From the NCBI RefSeq assembly GCF_964199755.1, contig NC_133930.1:63207962-63271961 (forward strand): a DNA stretch of 64,000 nt. Reading direction: 5' to 3'. Under the pieces are notes generated by a model. That model was not told where the DNA came from. It ran no database searches and was given only the letters and a program-made list of their open reading frames with translations. Both the position numbers and the translations under genes were made by a program. Positions 49,713-61,702 of the stretch are shown in pieces. This DNA comes from Larus michahellis (Eukaryota; Chordata; Aves; Charadriiformes; Laridae). The stretch's first letter is position 1. Each line of letters begins with the position of its first letter.

Positions 49713-50449
49713 TTGGATATGGTAACTTTGGTCTGAACTCACATTAGAAAATTCTCTTTTGAAGCTATCTGGTGGTTTCTGAATTTCATAGGAACTTGTT
49801 AAAATAACTCTTAGAGTTGATTTACTTACCTGTAACCTTATTATTTGCCTTGACAAGTGAAATATGTCCTTCCTTGTGTAATTAGTATACTGGGCAACAG
49901 TAAATATATAAGTAACTTTGTTATAGCAATTGGCTGTATTTCTGAACATTTGTCCTTGATAGGTTCTTTCAGTTCCCTTTTGTGAGTTTGATTTTTGCCT
50001 CAATTTCTCTCACTTTGTCCTCCCTTCTCTCTCCTTTTGTCCTCCCTTCTTACTGCTTCCTTAGTTTGTCCTCATCATCTTCTGCATTCCCCTATTTAGG
50101 GTATTGTGCAATTGTCTATAATCCTCTCCCTGCTTTCCTGCTCCAATGCCATTGTGAGCTGTCATAATTTTTGTGACTTAAGGCTCTTATTCCTACTGTT
50201 TATCTAATGAATTTCAGTTTCCTTAGAACAGGGCCTGCCAAAATGCTCCTCTTCCTGGCAGCTGTGTCTTGGGTGTTGTAGTGTGACTTGAAACTAGCTC
50301 TCATTTGTCAGTTTTCTATTCATTTGACACTTGGTCTCTCCTTGCGTAATGAACAAGCTGATCCATTTTTGATGAAAAGAGCTTTGGGTTTTAATAGCAG
50401 AAGTGTTTTTGTGAATTCATGTTTTGTATTTCTTTTACTCTTTTTTTAG

Positions 50450-50594
50450 ATGTTGGATGTCTATGACATTCTTCCTTTTGATAATCCAGATGGTGGCGTG
50501 TGGAAACAAGGATTTGATATCACATACAATGAAAATGAATGGGACAATGAACCACTTCAAGTTTTTGTCGTGCCTCACTCACATAATGACCCAG
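50450..50594 (+). CDS. MAN2A1: MAN2A1 exon 3: start of GH38 domain, zinc ligands
   Basis: This exon encodes residues 133-180 plus the first base of Gly181, from [16 protein letters not shown] to VPHSHNDPG. The acceptor is TTTTTTTAG|ATG and the donor CCAG|GTAATA, leaving phase 1. The segment [12 protein letters not shown] is the signature entry strand of glycoside hydrolase family 38. By alignment with Drosophila Golgi mannosidase II (zinc bound by H90, D92, D204 and H471; W95 contacts sugar), the equivalents here are H177, D179 and, after the splice, W182. Human numbering is two lower, because the stem here is two residues longer. Confidence 0.97.
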
Positions 50595-52023
50595 GTAATA
50601 TTTTAACTGTATTGATTTGAATATATAGGAACTTTTGAATTAAGAAATATATTGCCATTTCTGTTAAGACTTGGGTTTATTTTTTTGAAGCATACAACTT
50701 AATATGTTAGATTTAAGTCTAGCAGGGTGCATAAGCAGATGTGTAATTCAAGTACCATTGACTTTGAGTGACAACTGTTATGATAAAAGTTGTATGCATA
50801 CTTATTTATTAACTGGACTAGAACTTTGGTGTTGATATTGGAAGGTAATATGGATTTTCTGTGTTCATCCTGCTGGTAACCCAGTCAGTTTATTCACTGC
50901 TGCATTAAATATGGCCTGCTCTGATTTTGACTTTTTGGTCTGTCATAGATAGATATTTAACCCTCAGCCTGTGCTTTTTGGAAGACGTGACAATGGCAAA
51001 TCTGAGGTTTTTACTGTAACACTCTTTACTGTTTTGTGCATGCCCCCACCCACAACCTACAGTGGGATAATAAAGTCTGGATCTAAACGAAACCTAGTTA
51101 TGCTTACGTAATTTCACTTCCTCCTGGGTGGATGTTTACTGTATAATGAATAAAATGGAGAAGTGTCACTTTATTTTGAAATGACTGTAAAACGCACCAA
51201 AAAGCAGTGAGTTATACTGCTGTAGTATACTCCTGGTACATGTACACTGACCATGAGAAGCTGGTGAAGCTACTTGTTATTGTGGAAAGCCAAAATTTCA
51301 GTGATTTCAAACTTTAGTGCTGTGTATCTGTCTAACAATTTAATTTGTTGTTTGAAGTACTGTGGATCTGAGTGAAGTAAGTGACTTCCATTTGCACATA
51401 TCGAGCCATTTCAAAGAAAATGAGCAATGGAATTTGGAGGGACTGTATTGTCCAGTTATGACAGCTAAAATAACAAAGTATGGATATAGTAAAAATATTC
51501 AGGTAAAATAATCCCAGTATAAACTTTGATCTGCCTTTCTGTAGAACTGTTTTTAAACCGGTGTCTATTTATTTCCTCTCTGGTTGTTGTTTTTCTGGAA
51601 ACTTTCCTAGAAAGAAGCCCCAGTCTTTACAGTCATTTTTTGGCTGAGCTGGCCAGTAGCAGAAGCCATCAATATCAGGTTATGCTGGAGGGGGCTTCAT
51701 CAGAGCCTCCAAATTTTTAGGTATGTGTCTTTTGGGTCTAGCAGACTGAATAGCTCTGTATTGCTCATATGAGAAGGGTCCCAAAAATAGTGGAATCCTT
51801 GAGAAGATGGACACATATCTTAATAGCCTCCAAATTAGGATGTCAAGTTACTAAACTCATTCAGTGAGGAATGCTTTGAGCTTTGCTATATATTTGCTAT
51901 GATTCTTAAAATGTTACACCTTCATTTGAAAGGTCAGAGGATAACAAGGGTTTTCTCCAGGTCTGGAGACCCTCTCTATGTACAGCATTCTTCTCTGTCA
52001 AGTTTGGGTTCTTGGTCTGTGTC

Positions 52024-52100
52024 TAAAAAAAAAAACAAGAAAAACCAACCACACCACCAAAAAAAACCAAACAAAAAAACCCCAACCAAAACCTGCCACC
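52024..52100 (+). repeat. A+C strand-asymmetric low-complexity tract
   Basis: This tract of A-runs with CC, CCC and CCCC blocks on the + strand lies in intron 3. On the other strand it reads as T-runs with G blocks and creates a hydrophobic W/F/V-rich stretch of an open frame that is not a gene. Confidence 0.85.
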
Positions 52101-54861
52101 CTCTCTAAAAAAATAATTATTAAACTTCTAAGACAGATAAAGCATAGATACTGCTCTACAACCAGAGGTAGCCTCACCAACACTTTTTCCTGTTTAATTT
52201 TTTTTCTTACCAATCTTGGAATTTCCTGTACTTTCCAGTAGGATTTTTTTTTACTTACGCAGGAAACATGTTCGTGATGTGTCTGTCTATTCCTTAATTT
52301 TACATCTGAATGATGTCTCTTGGTGCACTTGGGAAGTTTAATGTGATTCTGTTTTGCCCTCTCCAGCACTGCACTGGCCCTCTTCCAAATAGGGGTGTGG
52401 GCCATAATGAACTTGGCTTCACAGATGGATTTTTTCTCAGCATTCAGATATCTATTTTGGAGGGAGTCACTCATTAAATCTATAGTAAGGTACTTGTTCT
52501 TTCAGCTCTCTGAAAGAAGTCCTTTCTATGACTGCCCCTTCAATAATAAGGCTTGAAGAATTCTGTGAAGTTATGAGAGCTGTCTCGCATCTTTCTGTTA
52601 CAACTTTTTTCCTGCATAGGTTATTCCCAAGGACTAGTCTGAAGTTGTTGTTAATGATGTTGTCATTCACTTTTAATAGTTGACTTTCTCACTGGTGTCT
52701 AGTTTGGGTTCCTAAGGTCTTCCTTCTTGATACCTAAGTTCTTCATGCCTTTACTATACTATAAAATTGTATCAGTCCTTCCACCAGCAGCAACTAAAAT
52801 CAAAACATTTGCATCTCCTCATGCATATAATCTAAGTATCTCGCAGCTGGTTCAGGCTCCTCAGTTGATATCAAGTAGAGTTAAACTGAGATATAATCCT
52901 GGTAAACGTAAACTGTTCATCACCAAAGGCGATCATGTGAGACTGGTTATTGTTTGCTTTTACAAAGAGTGATATAGAAATCTCCTGAGTTGGTACTGCT
53001 TTTGGTAAGGACATTTCTGTGGAATTGTCTGCAGTATGAAACTGCATATTAATAAGCACTTGAAAGAAGGAAAATTTATCTGTAACAGAGATCTGAAACC
53101 TCTTGTATAGCTAATGGTTACATTATTCCTTTCCCACAGAGGATTAAAAGGCATAGTGCAAAGGAAATGCCTTCTAGCGAAAAAGTTTAAGGCATAATGA
53201 ACCTATAGCGTAACAATGTATGTGAAAAATATTTACTAAGAAATGGGATCAGTAAAGTTATAACTGTATTAGCTGCAGAAGCTTTAAATTCTCGTTACGT
53301 TTTATGTCTTCTTATCTGAGGCTACTTTAACTTTTCACATAACCAGTTATGCTAGCTAGCGAGAATCTGTAGCTAAAAGGCAAAGAAACTGCCTTGAAAC
53401 AGAATCAGTAGTGAAGGGAGTGGTCTTAGGTTCCAAGTTCTGTTTTGGGGAATAATTTATGTGCTCCAAAACCCTTTATGTTGCTAAATTCTGCTAAATC
53501 TGAGTTAATTGCTTCTGTGTGATTCAACCAGGACCCACAAACTTGGGGTGTCTGTGCTTCTCCCTTCAGTAGCTAATACATTTACCTGTTATTGGGAAAT
53601 CAGGTATGAGGATGGATACCCTTCACACTTTTGCTTAGTGGCAGGCATAACTGTCTTTTAATTGCTGACAGCTGATGAAAATTTGAGCACCTCAGTAGCA
53701 TGCCTGATCTGGGGGGGATTCACCCAGTGCAGATTAATCTCAAGCCATGGAGAGATGTTCAATTTACAAATAGCTGTGTTGTGTGAGGTTATAGCTGTTG
53801 CAGATGGGTGACTTTTCTTTCTGGAGCAGATTAATGAGCGATCATATAACATGATGTGCTGGCAAAGCCCTTATGTTAGCTCTCATGTGCTTCAGCAGCA
53901 GTTTCATGTGACTGCCTGAGGTGGATTAGGCAGCTGAACTCCAGAGGGGAGAATCCTGGTCAGGGACAGAGACACTGTCAACCAGCACAACTGGACTTGA
54001 AAGATGATATTCAGATATCACCTGAGGGGTTGAAAGACACCTCTAGCATTTCTTGCTCTGTTGGCAGTGATGATTTTGGTAACGGCTTCTCAATAAATTA
54101 TTTAAGAATTGAGACTTATGAGCTTTGTAATATATGTGTGTAGCAGATCAGATTATTTTATTGCTGAATGTGGTTGTTACAGACCTAGTACAAACAGTGC
54201 TTAAGTGGAATTAAAAGAGAGGAAAAATAGATTTTTCCCTTGCCCCTCTGCCTGCCCACCCCTAATTTCTACCTAATTAATAGTGTATGTGCACATATGT
54301 CAGGTCTAAATGCTACTTTTTAACACTTCATTAATTATCCATAACATCGGTAACTTTACTTTACTTGCACTCATGTTAATACATTTTTATTACTTAAGAC
54401 AGTCTCTGGTTCTCAAGAGGAAATCTGTATAGCCCTGTGAAGCTAATTGCAGTGTTAAGATAAGAGAAAACTTAAGCATAGCAGTTTGAGGCTGTTGATA
54501 TACCATGGAGATTCAGGTTTGTTTTCTGTTGACCAGATCTGGATATGGTTTTCAGGTATCTTTGTTTCTCTGACATGTTTGAAACACAGGTTATTTAGAC
54601 TGTTGTCTGACCCACCAAAATGTAGGAACAGGTTAGTATAGAACTGAAGCAGAAAAGAAAAAATGCTAGTTGAATAACATCTGAAAACTTTACCTTTAAA
54701 AGTTTCAGACTGTAAATTGAAAGTTCAATGATTAATATGTTCGTGTTGTGTTTTAATAGGAAGATAAAAAATAAAAATCTGTCACCACTGTCCAGAACTT
54801 GTTTTCCTTTTTGTAAACATGAACAGTATATAGAGTTTTCTAACAAAAAAAAACCCAAACA

Positions 54862-54932
54862 ACTATGATGGCTACGGACTCGGTGATCTCAAAGATCCCT
54901 TCCAACCATGAAGATTCTGTGATTCTGTGGCT
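54862..54932 (+). mobile_element. CR1 3'-end fragment in intron 3, sense
   Basis: This tiny CR1 remnant is recognised by GGTGATCTCAAAGATCCCTT, CCAACCATGAAG and the tail ATTCTGTGATTCTGTGG. Only about 70 bases of the 3' end remain. An A-rich tract precedes it. Confidence 0.85.
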
Positions 54933-55654
54933 ATGAAAAGACTATAAAAATACACATTGAATGGTGTACACCTAATTTTTCTATTGTAGAGGATGATGAG
55001 ACCTAGAAATAGAATGGGAAACCGGGCAGCTCACGAGTTTTTCTTGACATGCTGAATTACAGAAATCTAAATTTTATTGCTGGCTCACTTCTCAATGTTT
55101 CTGTGTTTGTGTATGAGGTGGTAGGGTACTTTTAGTAAGAGAACTTTTTCTTTTTCCTTTGTCAGGTGGTGGAGGCAGGGGGAAGAAAATTCAGGGAAGT
55201 TACATTGCAAATTGACAGGACAGTTACAGAGAATACACTTTTAATTTCTGATCAGTACAAATTTTCTTCCCATCTTAGTTATGAGGGCAGCAGACTTGAT
55301 ATATACAATACCTTGCACTGTGTAAGCCTAATACATAAGAAGTCTAATTATAATTTTTGAAGTACCTTATGGTTCATGACAGATTTTGCTTTTGGTGAAA
55401 TGTGCAATTATTTGAGTTTCTAGCTATGCTTATGAAATTAAATGTGATAAATATGAAATGATTCTTGTGGTCCATTGAGCAGAGATCTTTTACAAGTTAA
55501 AGTATGCCATTGGAAAAATCAATATGGTCGTGCCTTTCTAATATCAGTGTCTCTGCTTCTACCTAAATGACTTTATTTCAGACAATATTTTTGGGGAACA
55601 AGGGGCTCATCTTCTATTTGTCTTCTTCTGAATCAGACTTAGTGCTTCAACACA

Positions 55655-55752
55655 GGGGTCTGGTGGGAGGTGTCCCTGCCCATGGCAGGGGGTTGGAACT
55701 AGATGATCTTTAAGGTCCCTTCCAACCCGAACCATTCTATGGTTCTATGATT
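55655..55752 (+). mobile_element. CR1 3'-end fragment in intron 3, sense
   Basis: This CR1 3' untranslated end of about 98 bases reads GGTGGGAGGTGTCCCTGCCC, then GGTTGGAACTAGATGATC, GGTCCCTTCCAACCC and the tail TTCTATGGTTCTATGATTATG. It is close to the usual CR1 3' end seen in many birds. Confidence 0.92.
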
Positions 55753-58053
55753 ATGATATATTTCTGTGTAGGAAAAACATAGGATGGGTTAAGTTCATCT
55801 TCCATTAGTTGTGTGCCAGCATGATACTGTCTCTTGCAGAAGAAATTCCTGGTAAAAAGCTATAAATTTGTAGTCAGCTACATCTGGATCTTCTTATGTA
55901 AATATCAGTTCAATATTTCTTTGATTTGTTGAAAAGTCAAAGAGCACTGAAAAAGATTAATTGGCTATGTGATCTCAATTCTTTGAGTGAAAACTTCCAT
56001 TAAAAAAAACACTGAAATAGGCAGAGATCACAACAAATTTTGAGTAAAAGGAGCACAAAAAGAAAATAAATTCAGCTTATTCATTGCTTTTCTGTTTTCA
56101 GTCTCCATGAAATTATTGTGTAATAGTAATTTACTGACAACTTTTTTCTACTAAGCTGTTTCCATGCCTTTAAAGAAAATGTTTTAAGTTTTTAAATTTC
56201 AAGTCCTCATATTAACTGTCTTGACAAAATGTATTTTCCTCCTTAAGATAATTTAGACTCTCTTGTTCTATCTGTATAGAAACTTACATCAGATGTGATG
56301 ATTTTTCTTGATGCTAAACATCTGTTAAAAAAAAATAAAAAATACTGAGCTAGCACTCTTCCTCTCGAGTGTTACAGGTTTATTTCCTCATTTGCGAAAT
56401 AAAAAAGGGAGGTTTTTGGAAATTCGTGGTGATTTTGTTTGTTTCTGACTACTTTATTAAAATCTGAGCTTTACAAAGCGAGAGTCCAGCCTGAAAGTAT
56501 TGCAACAAATGTAAGAGTGAGCCTGTGCCTAGTGGTTATTCCTAATTACAAGAGTTTTTCTTTGAAATATAATGAACAATTCGATGTGAACTGGAAAAGA
56601 ATGTGCGTATTGTCAAATTATGTTAGCTCTACATTTCTACCTAAGGTGAATATCACTTGTTTTTCATCCTTAAAATAAAGGATAATATATCCTCTCTGAA
56701 TCCGTATTTGGACCCTATTTGGAAATAAAGTGGTTTTCTTTTATAAGACTTAAAAATTATTTTTTTAATACTGAAATTTTCTGCATTTATATAACTGCCT
56801 TGGAACAATATAATCTCAGTCCAGAGCAGCCTCATCCTGTATCTTATAAGCAGACTGGCATTGTGCTAGAATGGCAGTGCCTCTGCAGAACAGAACTGGT
56901 AAATCAGAGTGGAATCACTACGATCATATTTTTCTGGAGCACAATCCTCACACTGTGTGGATGCACGCTATAGGACAGTTTCATAACATCACTTCCATTC
57001 TTCAGTTGTTACTGTGTTGTACATGATACTTAGGCTTCAAACTCAACTGCTGAATCCCTTTTGGAAGCACTTTAATGAAAATGCCCATACGTGACATGGT
57101 ATGAAGAGTAGGAATATGCCACTTGTGTATTTAGTAGCCAGGATTAACTGCTTCTTTTTTCTAGTTATAGTTACAGAAAGAATATACCCCTTCCAGGTTC
57201 TGGGAGGGAAGATACATGTACTTTCTCATGCAAGGTTTTAGGAAGAGGTTAAAAATTTTCATGGAAGGCTTTGTACTGTGAGGTCTGAATATATGGTTAA
57301 AGTTGAGTTTTCTTTTATTCCGCGTCTCACCAATATCTTTTTTTTAATGAGGGTTGCAGCTATAACATATTTCTTTTCTCAGTCGTTGCTAACAAGCCCT
57401 TCATTCACAAATGATGCTGAACATGGGATGCAGGGCTTACTGCTGCTTGGTTTGCCCCCATGTGATTTCTTTACCCTCAAGGTCTGTGGGATAACTCTTA
57501 ATTTTCTCCTCAAGCCGTAGGTGTAAGATGCTGCTAGTAAGGATTTTTGTTTGGTTGTTTTACATAAAGTAGGTTTGGGGTGCTTTGACTTGAAAAAAGA
57601 AATAAGACATTGGGGGAAGTATTAGAGGGTATTGTGCGTGTGTGTATTTGGAATAGTGCTGGGGCTGGGAAGATGATCTGTGAGTAGATGCTACAGTCCT
57701 GATGTGAGACACGAGGAAATCTGGTGGAAGTTATCAAAGATCAATTTGCAGGTGTATACATCTTCCTTTTCAACTACTTAGGTTGTGCTTAAAAAAGAAA
57801 AATCCACAGTTTTTTAAATCTGTGTATCCTGTTGATCCAAGTGGAAAGCCTTCCATATACTTACGTGTTTAGGGAATAAAGCATCTAAACTTTGTAGAAA
57901 GAAACTCCTGGAGAGTTTAGCACTTTGAACTGTCCGCAGGGTGTAAAGTTCAGCTCTTTAAGAAAATGCTTCACTTCTTGTAGGCATTGGGAAGAAGGCA
58001 GATCTCTAAGACTGTTGAAAGCAACTTGAATTTCATATATTCTTTTTTTTTAG

Positions 58054-58225
58054 GTTGGCTGAAGACTTTTGATGATTACTTCAGAGATCAGACACAGCAT
58101 ATCTTAAGTAATATGGTTATAAAACTGCAAGAAGACAATCGAAGGAAATTTATGTGGTCTGAGATTTCTTATTTTTCAAAATGGTGGGATGGAATAGATA
58201 GCCAAAAAAAGGATGCTGTTAAAAG
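58054..58225 (+). CDS. MAN2A1: MAN2A1 exon 4: GH38 domain
   Basis: This exon encodes the last two bases of Gly181, residues 182-237, and two bases of Arg238, beginning [15 protein letters not shown]. The acceptor is TTTAG|GT and the donor AAAAG|GTTTGA, a weaker site than its neighbours because it lacks the usual +3/+4 purines; the phase is 2. The sequence [15 protein letters not shown] and QKKDAVK is the conserved GH38 segment after the first zinc-binding strand. Joining to exon 5 gives [15 protein letters not shown], matching the mammalian protein. Reading straight past the donor reaches a stop within 15 bases. Confidence 0.96.
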
Positions 58226-59889
58226 GTTTGAACACTGAACTATTTCTTATTTTCTATGTGGAATGTTCTGGGACTCTGTGTATTTGACTACATGGTAAAC
58301 TTGAGATTTCACTTTCTGCAATGCAGAATTGCTAGAATAATTGACTACTCAAGTCCTAATATTTTTGGCCTTGGTTCTTTTTTTTGCCAGTTACAAAATA
58401 AAAATGCGTTTAGATTTTGAAGACAAATTACTGAGTTACTGAAAAAATTGACTAAAAGTTTCCACGTACAACCATAAAGATGTCATTATAATTGTAATAG
58501 AGTTGTGATTATAAACTTTATTTGAAGTCACATTGAAGTATTGGCAATGGAATAAAAATAATTTTTCATATTAGCTCTTTATATGTGGTAATTTTTTCTT
58601 CAGTTTTAACACAATTATGAAATGAGAATTTTTTGGTGTTAAATGTGAGTATTTTTTTATAAACATGCAGCTGCTTTAATGGTAAAGTAGTACATACTCC
58701 ACACCCTTGCTCTTCTCAGTTCTTTTTAAAATTCAAGTTCAAAATGTGAGACAAAAGTAAAAGTTTTGCATACACATTGAGACAAGAAAGCATGCTGCTT
58801 GTATAAACTTGAAGAAAGGATATAGTTTGAAGTTTTCCAAAAGGGGCTGGCTTTAAGACAGGATCCAACACTTCTTAGCTCATCTCTGCGATGCCCTCCT
58901 TCTCATGCCCCTCTTCAAGATGCAGAAGTTGCAGTGTACATTATGCTATGAGAGCCTCACAGCTGCAAAGGTTAGGTAGAGCTGGAAATCTTGGGTATGA
59001 CAGAAAACTGTCTATTTAAAAATTTATGTACAATGCATGGGTATTATAGCACAGCTGTTGTTTTCTGAGATTAAAAAGATCCCTTGGCACACAATAAACA
59101 GTAAATGATAGTCGCTAAGAAACTCTGTCCTTTCTTCAGGGGAATCAGGTATTGGTTAAACTGCTGTAAGACTTACAGAAGCTGCACTGGCGATTATTTT
59201 TGCTGTATGTTTTTCATTACTCTTACAGGTATTATCTATAATGTGACTTAAGTTTACTGTATTCCTTTCTTGAATTCATTAAACGTTTATATGCCAGTGT
59301 ACAGTATAAGTGTTGAAATTACATTATTTTACTGTAAGGACTACCTGGTACTGTAAGCGTGGTCATTGTTTTCATTGATGTCATCGTCCTGTGATCTGTT
59401 TCAAGAAGGCATTTTAATGAGGGAGATGGTTTGAAGCCTTTATAGATACAGTAAACTTTGAAGCTCTATCAGCTCTCTAAAACAATAAAAGGAAGAGTAG
59501 ATCAAAGATGGGGACATGTTAGTAATGCTTGAAATGTGCTTGGAAAGGTCTCGCTCAATTGACCTTTGGTACTGTGGCACATACACTTTTGTTTTGATAA
59601 ACTAGGCAGGAAATAGCCTCTTCCTGATTTAAAAAAAAAATCAAGTATTATGGCATATGCAGTAGAGCTGGTAGTTTTAATTGCACAGAGGCATTAAAAG
59701 ATTCACTGTTCCATCTATTCATTCTTTCCCAGTTTGATTAAAGAAATGTAGTCCAGTGATGGAAGTAGCACAAACGATTTAGATTTTGGTATTGTGTCCC
59801 TGGTAAATAGCTATTGGGTATTCAGAAATTGATTTTTAAGAGTGTGTTTTCGTGTGCAAGATTCTGAACACAATTTACGTATTTTTCAG
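58226..59889 (+). other. MAN2A1: MAN2A1 intron 4 (1.7 kb)
   Basis: This is a GT-AG intron from GTTTGA to TTTTTCAG. It is AT-rich, with no transposon or exon recognised. Confidence 0.88.
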
Positions 59890-60017
59890 GTTGATAAAAG
59901 ATGGACAATTTGAAATAGTAACAGGAGGATGGGTCATGCCTGATGAAGCCTCTCCTCATTATTTTGCTTTAATTGACCAACTGATAGAAGGACATCAATG
60001 GCTAGAAAAGAACCTCG
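59890..60017 (+). CDS. MAN2A1: MAN2A1 exon 5: GH38 domain
   Basis: This exon encodes the last base of Arg238, residues 239-280, and one base of Gly281: [20 protein letters not shown], then [21 protein letters not shown]. The acceptor is ATTTTTCAG|G and the donor CTCG|GTATGT; the phase is 1. The GGWVMPDEA and [16 protein letters not shown] blocks are highly conserved in class II alpha-mannosidases. The open frame continues past the donor for about 35 codons, but that part bears no resemblance to the family. Confidence 0.97.
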
Positions 60018-61528
60018 GTATGTATCTTGATCCAAAATTTAACTGTGTTAATAGAAGAAGTAAATTTGAAAACGCTTTTTGTATTTATGAGGTGCTTAGA
60101 AGACTCTCTACTCTGCTTTCCTGAAACATTAAATCAGACCACTTACTGTAAGCTAGAGGATTGAATCTAATATTTGCAATTACTGTTTGCAGATAGAAGT
60201 TCCTGGATGAAGTGCATTTAAACAATTTTATGTCGTAACATTTTGTCTTGATCAATGAAAGAAGTGTGTAGTATATTAGTATAATAAAATTTAACACTAG
60301 ATCATTCTGAACTGTAGATCATGTCTCTGGTGTCACAAACAGTTTCTGTTTGCTGTTTCTGTCTTTTGAAAATCATGACAAAGGCCTTAAAATGACCTAA
60401 AAATTAATATTCCTTTCATGTGTTTGAATCTGTTCTGCAGGCTGTGTATTCATTAGGCTCTCTTATGTAAGGCTTTCAAAAAAGTAAATGTGAAATTTAG
60501 TAGTGGTTGTTGTACCAGTAGTAGTTATAAAACCTAAACCCATTGTAATGTTCATATTAAAAAAAAAAAAAAAAAAAAGCTGACTCATTCACTTTTGAAA
60601 CTTGAGGAATTACTGGCTGCAGTAACATTCGCTGAACTGTTTTGGTGGCTTTGGGAGGGTTTTTTTTTGTTTAGTTCTATAAATAGAGGTAATGTTCTGT
60701 AAGTAGAGAACCCTTTTTCTACAGAAAAAAATTGTATAGTGATTTTAATAATAAGTTCACATGTCTTCATCCAATTAACTGAAATTATTTTGAAAAGCTG
60801 TTTCACTGTTTTTCTTAAATGGAAAATTGAAATTTCCATAAATGCAGCTTGCCATAATTAAGGGGCGGGGAGGAAGGCCTGATAAAAGAATAATGCATTC
60901 CCTACTGTTTTTTTTGATACGACAGTAAAGGAACCATGTTGAAGAATCAGTAAAACAAGAGTTAGATATAGCTTCTTTATTTGCTAGTATGAAGTTCAGT
61001 GAAAGGACAGTATTAATCAACATGATTCTAATGATTGCCAACCAAATAAATCAAAAGAAAAGAAAAGTTAGTTCTAAAGCCAACGAAGGTTAACATTATT
61101 TAAATTACAGTGAAAATGCAACAAGCCGCAACATCAGTCCATCTACATCCGTTCATTTTCTGTCAGCTTTCCAACTGTAACATCTGTAAACTACTTGAAG
61201 TGAAAAAGGAGGTGCATTCATTATCATTCCATGTAAAGATGTTTGAGGCACAATTGAAATACTGTAACAATGTAGAGTACTAATCTCAGGGTTTTTATGT
61301 AGTTAGACAGAATGCTTTGCCTCTAAGACATCTGATTTTTTTGTTAATTGTTTATCTGTTTTAATTCTAGCTTGTTAATTCCAGGGTGTGTTCTGCAGGA
61401 GGCTTAATACTCACCTGTATATTTTAATTTATCTTCTTTAGTGCTCTGATTTGAATTATATTGATATAGCTTTCTTTGAGTATAAAGTAAAACTTTCTTT
61501 CCTTTTTACTTTTTTCATTTGTCAACAG
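60018..61528 (+). other. MAN2A1: MAN2A1 intron 5 (1.5 kb)
   Basis: This is a GT-AG intron from GTATGT to GTCAACAG. It contains a run of 20 A at 60559-60578 and no recognised transposon or exon. Confidence 0.88.
60559..60578 (+). repeat. poly-A run (20)
   Basis: An uninterrupted run of 20 A lies in intron 5, with no retroposed body recognised upstream. Confidence 0.9.
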
Positions 61529-61702
61529 GAGTAAAACCAAAGTCTGGTTGGGCAATTGATCCTTTTGGGCATTCACCAACAATGGCCTACCTTCTAAAAC
61601 GCACAGGATTTTCCAATATGCTTATACAGAGAGTTCATTACTCAGTTAAAAAACATTTTGCAATGCAGAAGACACTGGAATTTTTTTGGAGACAGAACTG
61701 GG
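61529..61702 (+). CDS. MAN2A1: MAN2A1 exon 6: GH38 catalytic aspartate
   Basis: This exon encodes the last two bases of Gly281, residues 282-338, and one base of residue 339: [20 protein letters not shown] to [11 protein letters not shown]. The acceptor is CAACAG|GA and the donor TGGG|GTATGT; phase 1, so the next exon should begin with two bases completing an Asp codon. D291 in [10 protein letters not shown] is the catalytic nucleophile and a zinc ligand (Drosophila D204, human D289). R315 in MLIQRVHY aligns with Drosophila R228 near the active site. The fourth zinc ligand and the rest of the protein lie outside the window. Confidence 0.97.

Larger units (their letters stand above)
41576..50449 (+). 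other. MAN2A1: MAN2A1 intron 2 (8.9 kb)
   Basis: This is a GT-AG intron from GTAAGC to TTTTTTTAG. It is the most transposon-loaded intron here, with a 3.1 kb CR1 in antisense (45008-48130) and an LTR-like repeat in sense (48865-49354). The left part, 41576-45007, and the stretches 48131-48864 and 49355-50449 hold only simple repeats and hairpins. A pyrimidine-rich near-tandem of TTTGTCCTCCCTTCT lies at about 50013-50050, roughly 400 bases before the acceptor. Confidence 0.85.
50595..58053 (+). other. MAN2A1: MAN2A1 intron 3 (7.5 kb)
   Basis: This is a GT-AG intron from GTAATA to TTTTTTTTTAG. It contains an A+C tract at 52024 and two CR1 tails at 54862 and 55655. The rest is AT-rich with no recognised exon. 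Open frames at 51526-51720 (+) and 51998-52474 (-) show no family pattern. A somewhat GC-richer, unassigned stretch lies at about 53640-54090. Confidence 0.8.

Noticed and set aside
51998..52474. Minus-strand 158-codon frame in intron 3
   Set aside because: Part of it is the translated A+C tract (runs of Trp, Phe and Val) and the remainder has no family signal or splice context.
60018..60124. Extension of the exon 5 frame past GTATGT
   Set aside because: It does not resemble mannosidase II, whereas joining to exon 6 restores the conserved sequence.
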